64,000 nt of DNA from the NCBI GenBank assembly GCA_902362805.1, contig CABIXY010000004.1, forward strand, positions 62,001-126,000, in the 5' to 3' direction. The notes beneath the pieces were generated by a model that was not told the DNA's origin, did not search any database, and saw only the letters and a list, made by a program, of their open reading frames with translations. A program made the position numbers and the translations under genes. This DNA is from Eubacteriaceae bacterium. GTDB lineage: Bacteria > Bacillota > Clostridia > Peptostreptococcales > Anaerovoracaceae. This document shows positions 17,702 through 26,130 of the stretch, in pieces (position 1 is the stretch's first letter; each line of letters opens with the position of its first letter).

Positions 17702-18019
17702 TTACTCTTCCAATAATGTATGAATTACTTTGATAATTTTTTTCTGCTCTTTGATCGGAAGTTTTTCTATTTTCTCTGTCAGCTCATTGGTAACACCTGT
17801 AACTGAATGTGCCACAACATCAATCAAAAGAGTATCTGCAGAAACATCTAATGCATTTGCAATTGCAACAAAGGTATCCAATTTTGTAACTTTCAAGCCT
17901 CTCTCTATTACACTCACATGCGTCGGACTTAAATTTACTAATGCAGCCAGTTCCTCTTGCGTGAGATTTTTTGCTTCTCGTGCTGATTTGATTCGCTGTC
18001 CTACTGCCTTCAAATCCAT
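17702..18019 (-). CDS. XRE-family transcriptional regulator
   Basis: 105 residues. HTH at residues 7-60 (RIKSAREAKNLTQEELAALVNL, SPTHVSVIERG) and a short C-terminal helical region. GGAGG precedes the ATG. Divergent from the small membrane protein gene at 18199; dyads in the shared spacer suggest autoregulation. Confidence 0.9.
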   Translation of the reverse strand: MDLKAVGQRIKSAREAKNLTQEELAALVNLSPTHVSVIERGLKVTKLDTFVAIANALDVSADTLLIDVVAHSVTGVTNELTEKIEKLPIKEQKKIIKVIHTLLEE

Positions 18020-18031
18020 CGTAACACCTCC

Positions 18032-18121
18032 TCCAGAACGAATAATCGTTCTGGATTTAGTATACTTGTGGATATCTTAAATATACAGAATCGCAAAGCC
18101 AAGTTCTAATTCTACAGAACT
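18032..18121. promoter_or_regulatory. Operator-like dyads between XRE gene and small membrane protein gene
   Basis: TCCAGAACGA-ATAA-TCGTTCTGGA (18032-18055) is a perfect 10-bp inverted repeat at the ribosome-site side of the XRE gene, and AGTTCT-8-AGAACT (18102-18121) is a second dyad. Both share AGAAC/GTTCT halves with the palindrome at 17587. Confidence 0.6.
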
Positions 18122-18198
18122 ATATTTCAAGATTTTCTTTGCATATTCGTAAAATAGAGTTATGATTGAAGCAGCTAAATCAAAGGAGGTATCAAATC

Positions 18199-18405
18199 AT
18201 GAAATCACATAAATACTGGTCCCTAGGCGCACTTTTCTGTATGTTGGGATGCATTTATTCTGGAATCAGAAAATCTATGACTGCACATAAATACTTTGCC
18301 TATTCTTCATTGCTTTGTATGGGCATGTCCATTTATTCCGGTCACAAACTGGTTTCTCCAAAGAAGAAAAAAATCACTGAATCAAACAATAGTGAAAATA
18401 ATTGA
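18199..18405 (+). CDS. Small two-helix membrane protein (paralogue of 16516-16725)
   Basis: 68 residues beginning MKSHKYWSLGALFCMLGCIY, then a second unit (MTAHKYFAYSSLLCMGMSIYSGHK). The same two-unit design as the protein before bcp. AAAGGAGG precedes the ATG at 18199. Monocistronic with a terminator after it. Function unknown. Confidence 0.8.
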   Translation: MKSHKYWSLGALFCMLGCIYSGIRKSMTAHKYFAYSSLLCMGMSIYSGHKLVSPKKKKITESNNSENN

Positions 18406-18437
18406 ACAAAAAATTGACCTCTATTCATCAAAGACAA

Positions 18438-18474
18438 AGTTGCTGGAGAGTTTTTTCCCTCCAACAACTTTCTT
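18438..18474 (+). terminator. Terminator-like hairpin
   Basis: AAGTTGCTGGAG and CTCCAACAACTT pair around a T-rich loop, 30 bases after the small membrane protein gene and facing the convergent gene at 18480. Confidence 0.6.
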
Positions 18475-18479
18475 CATCT

Positions 18480-18851
18480 TTAAGCCATTGAAACACAATA
18501 CTGTCCAATCAACTTCATCCAACTATTATATTTATTCTTTTCACACACCTTTCGGCAAATTTCATTTTCCATCAGTACACAGAACATCTTATCATAATCA
18601 AATGCCCAAACAGCACCATTCACATGGTTTTCCACTGCTTTCTGATCTATGCTTTTCAAGCGTGTGACCATTTTCTCAATTTCTCCATTTCCCAAGTTAC
18701 CGATATTTTTGCAGATAAACCGAAAGAAATTCAACGTTGCATATTCGTCATGCCAATGGAACTCTTCTGGATTGTTTTTTATTTTACTGGCTCGCTGCTG
18801 TTCTTTGATTATCTGAGCAGCTACACCTTTCATCGAATCTTCGTATCTCAT
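18480..18851 (-). CDS. Hypothetical protein
   Basis: 123 residues, hydrophilic and helical, no membrane segment and no family recognised. I place the start at 18851 (ATG after AGGTGA); a GTG at 18860 overlaps that site. It follows the HTH-like gene by about 10 bases and is probably co-transcribed with it. Confidence 0.6.
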   Translation of the reverse strand: MRYEDSMKGVAAQIIKEQQRASKIKNNPEEFHWHDEYATLNFFRFICKNIGNLGNGEIEKMVTRLKSIDQKAVENHVNGAVWAFDYDKMFCVLMENEICRKVCEKNKYNSWMKLIGQYCVSMA

Positions 18852-18860
18852 ATTACTCAC

Positions 18861-19433
18861 CTACTCTTCCTCTACGCCCAGTGACGGTTTAAATCTTTTA
18901 TCCTTTGCCTGCGGTACCACGATCTCATAAAAATAAAATCCTAAATATCCAAGGGCCTGCTTCTTCATTTTATAAAATGAAGTCCTGCCTACTCCTAACT
19001 CCTGTTGTACTTCCACGTCTGTCTTATTATAATGACTGCAAAAACAGGAATGAAGAACCTCACTGAGCATCACACCATTCGGTGCATAGAACTTTACCAG
19101 TGTCATTCCACGATAGATCATATCTGACAAGCCGTAAATGATCATCAGGTTATTCATTTCCCGGTGCATCTTTGGCACATCTAACTGATTGTTATAAATA
19201 CTCAGATAACTCAACGCATATGCCATATCTTCATTGATTTTCTCCTGGCACTCCATATCCAGTTCTTCTAATACAATCTGATTTTCCAAAATCAATTTCT
19301 GATAGCTTGTCATCAGTTCTTTGATATCTGTATAATGTCTCTCCATCGTTACTTCCAGATAATCCTGCGCATGGCTTGCCATCTGGAAGGTAATCTCTTT
19401 CATTGATTTAATTGCATAATCTCTGTCTGTCAT
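18861..19433 (-). CDS. Hypothetical protein with possible C-terminal HTH
   Basis: 190 residues. The segment TDVEVQQELGVGRTSFYKMK near residue 140 looks like a sigma-region-4 or ArpU/RinA-type helix-turn-helix; the N-terminal 130 residues are helical with no family recognised. Start is ATG 19433, or a TTG at 19442 closer to AAGGAG. Possibly a phage-type or element-encoded regulator. Confidence 0.6.
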   Translation of the reverse strand: MTDRDYAIKSMKEITFQMASHAQDYLEVTMERHYTDIKELMTSYQKLILENQIVLEELDMECQEKINEDMAYALSYLSIYNNQLDVPKMHREMNNLMIIYGLSDMIYRGMTLVKFYAPNGVMLSEVLHSCFCSHYNKTDVEVQQELGVGRTSFYKMKKQALGYLGFYFYEIVVPQAKDKRFKPSLGVEEE

Positions 19434-19683
19434 CAGTTTCAAAATCTCCTTATCATCATCACACTAACTGGCGGTCTTTCAGACCAGTTCGCTTTCCCCA
19501 TGATTTTGATGGGAAGCAATTACTTACTACAACTTGCAGAAGCGGATATCCAAAAGGCATTGTGGGAGCTGCCTTTGCTGACCGGAATCCCTCTTCTTAT
19601 GTAAAACCTGCAGGAATATAAAGGGAAAGTGACTATCCCTGCCGGTTAATAATCCAAATAATATCGTCTATACCAATCTCTCC

Positions 19684-19923
19684 TTATGCTGTTTTTCTCT
19701 CCATAAACCATTTATCCACTTCGTAAAACAAGTGGCTTTCCTGCCCCTGTATCATACAGGTGTACATCATTCCTACACCGCCTGCCTTTCTGCTGGCGCA
19801 TCGCTCGATTTTCAAAATTCTGTCAATGCTATACTTTCTTCCATCCTCCCATGTAAAAAATATGGGAACCAGCTGTCCGTCTTTACGAAACTCTGCTACT
19901 ACATCTACATATACTTTGTTCAT
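19684..19923 (-). CDS. Conserved small protein of the SOS polymerase operon
   Basis: 79 residues, beta-rich (VYVDVVAEFRKDGQLVPIFF), no domain recognised with certainty. AGGTG precedes the ATG. It is 12 bases after the LexA-DNA-binding-domain gene, as third gene of the polymerase operon, so a role in lesion bypass or its control is plausible. Confidence 0.65.
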   Translation of the reverse strand: MNKVYVDVVAEFRKDGQLVPIFFTWEDGRKYSIDRILKIERCASRKAGGVGMMYTCMIQGQESHLFYEVDKWFMERKTA

Positions 19924-19935
19924 GCCGACACCTCA

Positions 19936-20148
19936 CTATAAAATCTCAATTGCTCTTGGCGATGCCGGGATTCTGCGGATATATCCATTTAACTCCAACT
20001 GCTTGATTCTGGAAAATGCTGATGATGTTGATTTCACCCCGATCAATTTTCCAAATTCCCGTACTGTCGGCGGATATCCATGCTCCTTCGTATAATCCAA
20101 AATACACTGATAACTTTCTTTCTGTTTTCTGGTTAATGCTTTTTTCAA
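19936..20148 (-). CDS. LexA-like DNA-binding-domain protein without peptidase domain
   Basis: 70 residues, MKKALTRKQKESYQCILDYT, then GYPPTVREFGKLIGVKSTSS, matching the LexA N-terminal winged HTH. The chain ends where LexA would enter its self-cleaving S24 domain; the Ala-Gly cleavage site, Ser and Lys are absent. TTG start with GGAGGG 6 bases before it. It could compete with or modulate the full repressor encoded divergently at 21605. Confidence 0.85.
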   Translation of the reverse strand: MKKALTRKQKESYQCILDYTKEHGYPPTVREFGKLIGVKSTSSAFSRIKQLELNGYIRRIPASPRAIEIL

Positions 20149-20162
20149 ATCTATCCCTCCAA

Positions 20163-21410
20163 TTATCCATGAAAATAACTGTGTGGATGGATCGTGTGCG
20201 TACCAGCGTCTAAGTGGGATAAGACTTTATCCTGATACATTGCCGCTCGCTGTATACTGAAATAACCAAACCGTCGTCTGATCTCATCTACAGTACGATC
20301 CAGCTTCTCTAACTTTTCCTTTTTCTCCTGATTTCCAAATAAATCCAACTGCACGGGAATATCATCTAACACAAGATCCGCAGCTCGGATTCCCAGGCTT
20401 CTAATGGGATATTCCCATTTGTAATTATCTTTAAATAGCTGAAATGCTGCAGTTACAATCTCGTTTGTAATATTCGTTGGCTGTCGTAAATGTATCTGTC
20501 TGGAAAAACTATACAATCCATTATCTCGAACTGTAATTTCTACTGTTTTGCATTTAAATCCATGTTTCCGCAATCGTGCAGCTACACTTTCTGCCAATGC
20601 TATTTGAATGATCCATACATCCAGATCATTTTCCAGATCTCTCGGTGTTGTAGTGCTATTACCTATCGACTTTACTGGTGCTTCATATCCTTCCTTGCAA
20701 ACCGGATCTTCATCCCAGCCATTTGCGAAAGCCCATAATACATTTCCTATTTTTCCAAAATGACTCTCTAACAACTTTTCGTCTGATTCCGCAAGTTGCC
20801 CGATTGTCCGGATTCCAAGTTTTTGCAATTTCTTATTTGTCTGTCTTCCGACATAAAGCAAATCTGACGCTGGAAGCTGCCATATCCTGTCTTTATAATT
20901 TTCTCGATTAAACTCTGTGATTGCATCCGGCTTTTTATAATCTGAACCAAGTTTCGCATAAATCTTATTCCAGGAAATTCCAATACTTACCGTTACACCC
21001 AATTCGTATTTAATCCGATGGCTGATTTCTCTTGCAATCGTCATTCCGCTTCCTTTCAGATTTCTGCTGTCCGATACATCCAGCCAGGCTTCATCAATTC
21101 CATATGGCTCGATCTTGTCCGTATACTCCGAATAGATTTCTCTTGCCATCTTTGAAAATCTCAAATACAAATCCATCCGTGGTGGTACAAATATGATTTC
21201 CGGACAAATCTGTTTTGCCTGCCATAATGCCATTCCGGTCTTTACACCTTTTTGCTTTGCAATATAATTTGCTGTCAGCACAATCCCATGTCTGGCTTCC
21301 GGATCGCCACCGACTGCCAGCGGCATTCCGGCAAATTCCGGATGATGCAGCATTTCTACACTGGCATAAAAACAGTTCATATCACTATGCAGGATCACAC
21401 GCTCACTCAA
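20163..21410 (-). CDS. Y-family translesion DNA polymerase (UmuC/DinB-like)
   Basis: 415 residues. Catalytic motif HSDMNCFYASVEM with the first Asp, the second carboxylate motif (YGIDEAWLD), a helix-hairpin-helix region near RTIGQLAESDEKLLESHFG, and a C-terminal little finger. I prefer a TTG start at 21410 with GGGAGG 7 bases ahead; a longer frame reaches a TTG at 21455 without ribosome site. Leads an operon with the LexA-like fragment and the 79-residue protein, and is divergent from an S24 repressor, so it is likely DNA-damage inducible. Family members of this kind are common on mobile elements. Confidence 0.92.
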   Translation of the reverse strand: MSERVILHSDMNCFYASVEMLHHPEFAGMPLAVGGDPEARHGIVLTANYIAKQKGVKTGMALWQAKQICPEIIFVPPRMDLYLRFSKMAREIYSEYTDKIEPYGIDEAWLDVSDSRNLKGSGMTIAREISHRIKYELGVTVSIGISWNKIYAKLGSDYKKPDAITEFNRENYKDRIWQLPASDLLYVGRQTNKKLQKLGIRTIGQLAESDEKLLESHFGKIGNVLWAFANGWDEDPVCKEGYEAPVKSIGNSTTTPRDLENDLDVWIIQIALAESVAARLRKHGFKCKTVEITVRDNGLYSFSRQIHLRQPTNITNEIVTAAFQLFKDNYKWEYPIRSLGIRAADLVLDDIPVQLDLFGNQEKKEKLEKLDRTVDEIRRRFGYFSIQRAAMYQDKVLSHLDAGTHTIHPHSYFHG

Positions 21411-21485
21411 ACTTTTTACCTCCCAGCTGTTTCCTTCAACATGATGTCTTATCAATTTTTGTATGTTTAGTATATATCGACATTC

Positions 21486-21535
21486 CGGAGATAGTCAAGT
21501 AACATCTTGGTTGTATTTTCTCCATTTCGGAGATT
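21486..21535. promoter_or_regulatory. Divergent promoter region with repeated ATT(C/T)CGGAGAT sites
   Basis: GACATTCCGGAGAT near 21480 and CCATTTCGGAGAT near 21523 are direct near-repeats in the spacer between the polymerase operon and the S24 repressor gene; candidate operators of that repressor. Confidence 0.5.
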
Positions 21536-21604
21536 ATTGTTGATTTTATTTCTGACATACGGTATAATGCATATAGAAAATTCAAATAGAAATGAGGCGA
21601 ACAA

Positions 21605-22336
21605 ATGCGTGATTTCGGGGAAATATTAGCAGAAAATAGAAAAAAGAAAGGATACTCTCAATCAGATCTTGTAGACCTGCTTTCTCAGGAAGGTATTCAG
21701 GTCACTACAAAAGCAATCTCCAAATGGGAGACCAATGCACGAGAACCAGCTTTACATGTTTTCCTGACACTTTGCCAGTTACTTGATATCGAAGATATAT
21801 ATGAATCCTTCTTTGGAGAAAACCCATATAACATTATGAGTGGATTGAATGAAGAAGGCAGAAATAAATTGATTGAATTTGCTGATATTTTGAAAGCTTC
21901 TAAAAAGTTTTCTCCACTGTCTGCAAAAATTATCCCATTCCATCATCCTGTAGAAATTACCTGGGAACCAGTTTCTGCTGGTACTGGAAATTATCTGGAG
22001 GATTCTGTAAAAGAAACCTATGATGTAGGACACCTTGCTCCTGAGCAGACTGACTTTGGTGTACGGATTTCCGGTGACAGTATGGAGCCACTTTATCATA
22101 CAGACGATGTTGCATGGATTCAGAAAAAAGATTCTCTTGCTAATGGTGAAATTGGAATCTTCTATCTCAACGGCAATACTTACATCAAGGAATTACACGA
22201 TGAGCCAGATGGTGTTTATCTGATTTCTTTAAATCAAAAATATCGTCCTATCCAGGTTTTGGAATCTGACTCTTTTAAGATTTTTGGAAAAGTAATCGGG
22301 AAATGCAAAGGTGCAGAAATTCCGGGATTCCATTAA
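21605..22336 (+). CDS. XRE-HTH / S24-peptidase repressor (LexA/CI-like)
   Basis: 243 residues. N-terminal XRE HTH (ILAENRKKKGYSQSDLVDLL) and a C-terminal S24 domain with the catalytic Ser in SGDSMEPL near residue 159 and the Lys in TYIKEL near 197. Self-cleavage after RecA stimulation is expected for the family. Divergent from the polymerase operon, the likely target. Confidence 0.9.
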   Translation: MRDFGEILAENRKKKGYSQSDLVDLLSQEGIQVTTKAISKWETNAREPALHVFLTLCQLLDIEDIYESFFGENPYNIMSGLNEEGRNKLIEFADILKASKKFSPLSAKIIPFHHPVEITWEPVSAGTGNYLEDSVKETYDVGHLAPEQTDFGVRISGDSMEPLYHTDDVAWIQKKDSLANGEIGIFYLNGNTYIKELHDEPDGVYLISLNQKYRPIQVLESDSFKIFGKVIGKCKGAEIPGFH

Positions 22337-22392
22337 ATTTCAACAGCAGGTTCATGATCCTGCTGATAACAATAAGCAAAGGAAGTGATTGA

Positions 22393-22593
22393 ATGGCAAT
22401 CAATAATACACTAAAAGATATTCGTGAAGAACGGAATCTCATTCAAGCAGATTTGGCTGAAGCCATAGGTTCCTGCAGCCAGACTATAGGCCGCATCGAA
22501 CGTGGAGAACGTAATCCCTCTCTTGAGATTGCAATCCGGCTGGCACATTACCTGAAAGTGCCTGTAGAAGATATTTTTCAGGTTGAAGACTAG
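22393..22593 (+). CDS. Small XRE/Cro-type regulator
   Basis: 66 residues that are almost only HTH (LKDIREERNLIQADLAEAIG, IGRIERGERNPSLEIAIRLA, FQVED). Family of short clostridial Cro-like regulators. GGAAGTG precedes the ATG; about 55 bp after the S24 repressor gene, possibly one transcript. Confidence 0.85.
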   Translation: MAINNTLKDIREERNLIQADLAEAIGSCSQTIGRIERGERNPSLEIAIRLAHYLKVPVEDIFQVED

Positions 22594-22606
22594 AAACACA
22601 ACTGCC

Positions 22607-22642
22607 AGAAAACCGAGGAGTAAAATCCCCGGTTTTCCTTTT
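22607..22642 (+). terminator. Terminator-like hairpin
   Basis: AGAAAACCGAGGA and TCCCCGGTTTTCCTTTT form a stem with a T-rich tail after the small XRE gene, before the convergent flavodoxin gene. Confidence 0.6.
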
Positions 22643-22650
22643 CTCAAAAA

Positions 22651-23085
22651 TCAGTGTAATCCTTTTACGAAGTCCGCTGCGTTTTTCATATCTTCTTCAT
22701 TCGGATGGTCTTTAGCAATACCTCCAACCAGTTTAAATGGTCCGAATGTGTCATACCCTTTACAGCCAAATTTTCCAACCACACTGGCATGTCTTTTATC
22801 CAAAATCTGCTCTATGGTTTTATAATTCGCACTCCCGCCATAAGTACAGATCAGAAATATCTTTTTGTCGTCCGGTAGATTCTTCTCTGCAAATTCCAAT
22901 ATCGACTGATGAAACTTTGAAAAATAGATTCCTGATGCAAACCCAATCATATCATAACTGCTCAGGTCTGCATCTGGCTGTTTCACAGCATCAATCAAAT
23001 CCACCTGACATTCTTCTGCGATCCTCTTTACTAATTTTTCTGTATTTCCATGATGCACAGATGCGTATACTATCGCTGTTCTCAT
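22651..23085 (-). CDS. Flavodoxin-domain protein
   Basis: 144 residues. The FMN phosphate loop is YASVHHGNTEKLV and the aromatic loops are SGIYFSKFH and CTYGGSANY. Low-potential electron carrier or menaquinone-independent protoporphyrinogen oxidase-like flavodoxin. Start overlaps the stop of the YjbR-like gene by 4 bases. Confidence 0.88.
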   Translation of the reverse strand: MRTAIVYASVHHGNTEKLVKRIAEECQVDLIDAVKQPDADLSSYDMIGFASGIYFSKFHQSILEFAEKNLPDDKKIFLICTYGGSANYKTIEQILDKRHASVVGKFGCKGYDTFGPFKLVGGIAKDHPNEEDMKNAADFVKGLH

Positions 23086-23456
23086 TTTTCTTCCTTTCTG
23101 TCTGCTCCGTCAATCAGGTCATAGCTCATATCCAAAAAGTCCAATATCTTCGCTTCACTGACTGAACCATCCAGTAAAATTGTGATCCAGTGCTGTTTGT
23201 TCATATGGTATCCTGGCAAAAATCCAAAGGTCTGAATAATCATACTTGTCATTTCCGGATCACATTTTACATCCATAATATCGACAAATTCATTTCCTTC
23301 TAATCCTAGTTTGCATTTTTCAACGCTCATGACCACAGCATACCATTTTCCATTCTTATGTCGCAACACAGCATTATCTGGTGATTGTGCCCATAAATAC
23401 TCCGGCATCGTACCATACTGTTTCTTCACATATTCAAAAATTTCTTCTTTCTTCAC
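23082..23456 (-). CDS. MmcQ/YjbR-family protein
   Basis: 124 residues, YAWQSPDNAVLRHKNGKW-type core (here LWAQSPDNAVLRHKNGKWYA) and GYHMNKQHWITILLDG, as in YjbR double-wing DNA-binding-like proteins. Role unknown. Paired with the flavodoxin. Confidence 0.88.
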   Translation of the reverse strand: MKKEEIFEYVKKQYGTMPEYLWAQSPDNAVLRHKNGKWYAVVMSVEKCKLGLEGNEFVDIMDVKCDPEMTSMIIQTFGFLPGYHMNKQHWITILLDGSVSEAKILDFLDMSYDLIDGADRKEEK

Positions 23457-23590
23457 AATCTATTCAACTCCTGATTCTCCTGATATCCTGCCCATAATCA
23501 TACCATATTTTCACTTCCCGTGCTACCTGCCAAATTCTTTTGCATTTTCCCGGTTCTCCTGACTTTAACTAATAGAGGGGTAAAACAGCA

Positions 23591-23684
23591 AGGACAGGAA
23601 GTGAGGATACACTTCCGGGAAATCCCAATTTAGGGTACCCTGCCCTAAATTGAAAAACGTTGAAAGCAACGATACTACTGTCCT
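23591..23684. other. Candidate origin of transfer (oriT)
   Basis: Four nested or serial inverted repeats lie just before the mob genes: GGAAGTG/CACTTCC (23597-23616), CAATTTAGGG/CCCTAAATTG (23626-23652), CGTTG/CAACG (23658-23671), and an outer AGGACAG/CTGTCCT pair (23591-23684). The position 5' of mobC-mobA and the hairpin density are those of MOB-P-type oriT regions. The nick site is not identified. Confidence 0.6.
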
Positions 23685-23705
23685 CTCAGAAAGGAGAACC
23701 CACCA

Positions 23706-24029
23706 ATGGCTGAAAGAAAGAGAAACAAAGAAATCCATTTTTATGTCACCGAAGAAGAAAGGAAGCTTATACGCAGGAAGATGATAGAATCAAAAACCAA
23801 AAACATGGGAGCTTATCTGCGTAAGATGGCAATCGACGGTTACATCGTCAACACCGATACCACCCCACTGAAGAAACAGTATGAGGAAATGCACAAGATT
23901 GGTGTAAATATCAACCAGATTGCAAAAAAGGTAAATACCACCGGAGATCTATATCCAGAAGAAATGCAAGAATTGAAAGAGATGGTGAAAGAATTATGGC
24001 GTATCTTAAAATCTTTCCCATTAAGGTAA
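23706..24029 (+). CDS. mobC: MobC-like relaxosome accessory protein
   Basis: 107 residues. Basic N-terminus with a ribbon-helix-helix-like segment (KEIHFYVTEEERKLIRRKM) and the MobC core (GVNINQIAKKVNTTGDLYPE). Opens oriT DNA for the relaxase. AGAAAGGAG precedes the ATG; overlaps the relaxase gene by 34 bases. Confidence 0.9.
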   Translation: MAERKRNKEIHFYVTEEERKLIRRKMIESKTKNMGAYLRKMAIDGYIVNTDTTPLKKQYEEMHKIGVNINQIAKKVNTTGDLYPEEMQELKEMVKELWRILKSFPLR

Positions 24030-25375
24030 CTGACAAGAAAGCTCTGGACTATATTACAAATCCAGATAAGACAGATGAAAAACTGTTAGTTTCCAGTTTT
24101 GGCTGTTCCCCGGAAACTGCAGATCTTGAATTTTCTATGACAAGAGAAATGGCAAAAAAGAATGGAATGGATAAAGGCGATAACCTGGCATTTCATCTGA
24201 TCCAATCATTTAAACCTGGAGAAGTTGATGCCGAAAATGCCCATCGCTTAGGTCAACAATTTGCTGACGAAGTGCTGAAAGGAAAATATGAGTACGTGAT
24301 CAGCACACACGTTGACAAAAATCATATTCACAATCATATCATCTTCAACGCTGCAAGCTTTGTTGATCATCACAAGTATGTTTCCAATAAGCGGAGCTAC
24401 CATAAACTCTGCAGAATCAGTAATCGTATCTGCCATGAAAATGGACTTGCCACCAGCATGCCAACCGGAGAAAAAGGTAAAAGCTATAAAGAGAACATGG
24501 AATATCATCGTGGCACCAGTTGGAAAGCCAAGCTACGTGTCGCAGTTGATAAATCAATCTGGACTTCCATCAACTATGAGGAATTTCTGCAAAAGATGCA
24601 GTTAGCCGGATATGAAGTCCGGCAGGGAAAGCACCTGTCCTTCCGTGCACCGGAGCAGAAGAACTTCACTTATATGAAATCTCTCGGAAGCTATTATTCC
24701 GAAGAAAATGTTCGCATCCGTCTGGCTAAAAATCGTAGCAAAGTAAAAACTCCAAGACATCTGTCCAGAGAAGCTCGCTTGTATATCAATATCTCCACTT
24801 ATGTCACAACTGGAAATCGAGAGGGATTTGAACGATGGGCAAAGCTCAATAATCTAAAAGAGGCAGCCCGCACCTTCAACTATCTTTCCGAAAATAACTT
24901 GCTGAATTATGACGATTTCAGGCAGCATGTATCTGACATTGAAGCTTCTGTGAAAGTTGCCGACCAAAGAATAGCACAAATCAACAGTGAGCTGAGCACG
25001 CAGAAAGTCATTCAGAAACACTGCGATTCTTACCGGCTTTGTCGTAAAGTAATTGAAGATTGTAAATCTGCTAAAAATCCAAAAGCATACCGCACCAAAC
25101 ATCAGGCAGAATACCAGCTCCACGATTCACTAAAAAAAGAGCTTCAGGATCTCGGTATCACCAAAATCCCAAGCTCTAATAAAATCCAGAAGCGGATTGA
25201 AAATCTTGAATCTGAACAGGATGCTACTGTCCGGGAAAAACAGGAATTGCAGAAAAAGCAGAAAACCCTAGAGATCATTCAGCAAAATTTCACTGTACTG
25301 CTCGATGCTCCAGAGATCAGTTCAGACTTACTTCCGGCAAAAAAGGAACCTGTTTCTGTCACAAGAGAAAAATAA
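23996..25375 (+). CDS. mobA: Relaxase/mobilization nuclease (MobA, MOB-P type)
   Basis: 459 residues. The relaxase domain covers residues 1-280 with the metal-binding histidine motif HVDKNHIHNHII near residue 106-117 and an N-terminal tyrosine (DYITNPDKT) as nick-forming candidate; the C-terminal 180 residues are coiled-coil rich. It would nick oriT and pilot the strand using transfer machinery from a larger element. Seems intact. No primase or helicase fused. Confidence 0.93.
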   Translation: MAYLKIFPIKVTDKKALDYITNPDKTDEKLLVSSFGCSPETADLEFSMTREMAKKNGMDKGDNLAFHLIQSFKPGEVDAENAHRLGQQFADEVLKGKYEYVISTHVDKNHIHNHIIFNAASFVDHHKYVSNKRSYHKLCRISNRICHENGLATSMPTGEKGKSYKENMEYHRGTSWKAKLRVAVDKSIWTSINYEEFLQKMQLAGYEVRQGKHLSFRAPEQKNFTYMKSLGSYYSEENVRIRLAKNRSKVKTPRHLSREARLYINISTYVTTGNREGFERWAKLNNLKEAARTFNYLSENNLLNYDDFRQHVSDIEASVKVADQRIAQINSELSTQKVIQKHCDSYRLCRKVIEDCKSAKNPKAYRTKHQAEYQLHDSLKKELQDLGITKIPSSNKIQKRIENLESEQDATVREKQELQKKQKTLEIIQQNFTVLLDAPEISSDLLPAKKEPVSVTREK

Positions 25376-25390
25376 GATTGCACTGGCAAC

Positions 25391-25627
25391 TCACTCATTT
25401 TCTTCCAAATCTTCCCAAGGTTTCAAATCCTTTTCCTCCCAGGTGACACCATACGGTGCACCTCCGGAGGTATAACCAGCAATACAGAAAAATCGGTCAT
25501 CTTGCAAGATCTCTTCTTTGGTCAGATTATCTCTTGCTTCTTTTTTCCGTTTTGCTCGCCTCTGTTTCCTCTTTTGTTTCGCAACAGCTGCTTTTTCTTC
25601 CGGCGTTTTCCTATGTCCTTTTGCCAT
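25391..25627 (-). CDS. Hypothetical basic protein
   Basis: 78 residues. The first 35 are strongly basic (KQKRKQRRAKRKKEARDNL) and the rest acidic with FFCIAGYTSGGAPYGVTWEE. No family recognised. Convergent with mobA, and probably part of the same mobilizable unit. Confidence 0.6.
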   Translation of the reverse strand: MAKGHRKTPEEKAAVAKQKRKQRRAKRKKEARDNLTKEEILQDDRFFCIAGYTSGGAPYGVTWEEKDLKPWEDLEENE

Positions 25628-25750
25628 AAGTGTTTCTAGTGTAATTCCACTCTGAATGTCTTTGAGTATACGAGTTTCATACCCTGTTTCACGTTTCTCA
25701 ACAATTCTATAGTATGATGAACATAAAAGATTCGGTGAATCAACATTGTA

Positions 25751-26119
25751 CTAATACTTTTTTTCAACCGAAGTTTTCAATTTTTCAAAAGCTTCTTCAC
25801 TGATTACATGTTCTATCCGACAGGCATCTCTTTCTGCAGTTTCCCGATCAACCCCGACAGCTACAAGCTGCTCCGTAAAGAACTGATGGCGTTCATAAAT
25901 TTTCTCGGCAACCTCCCGCCCGGCATTAGTCAGATTGAGGTATCCATCTTCATCGACAGTCAGGAAACCGCCATTCTTTAACACACCTACTGCATGGCTG
26001 ATGCTCGGTTTACTGAATCCCATGTGCCGGGCAAGATCAATGGATCGGACCATACCCTGCTTCTTTTGAAGAATCAGCACAGCCTCCAGATAATCCTCCC
26101 CGGACGCATGAATCTTCAT
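25751..26119 (-). CDS. DtxR/MntR-family metal-dependent repressor
   Basis: 122 residues: an N-terminal winged HTH (DYLEAVLILQKKQGMVRSIDLARHMGFSKPS) and a dimerisation/metal domain with ERHQFFTEQL and RDACRIEHVIS, which hold the typical His/Glu/Cys-type ligands. No SH3 third domain, so it is MntR-length. Iron or manganese would be the corepressor. It follows the ABC gene by 11 bases, so the repressor is the last gene of the transport operon. In the equibactin locus of Streptococcus equi, as I recall it, a DtxR-type gene also accompanies NRPS and transport genes. Confidence 0.92.
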   Translation of the reverse strand: MKIHASGEDYLEAVLILQKKQGMVRSIDLARHMGFSKPSISHAVGVLKNGGFLTVDEDGYLNLTNAGREVAEKIYERHQFFTEQLVAVGVDRETAERDACRIEHVISEEAFEKLKTSVEKKY

Positions 26120-26130
26120 CGGTTCCTCCT

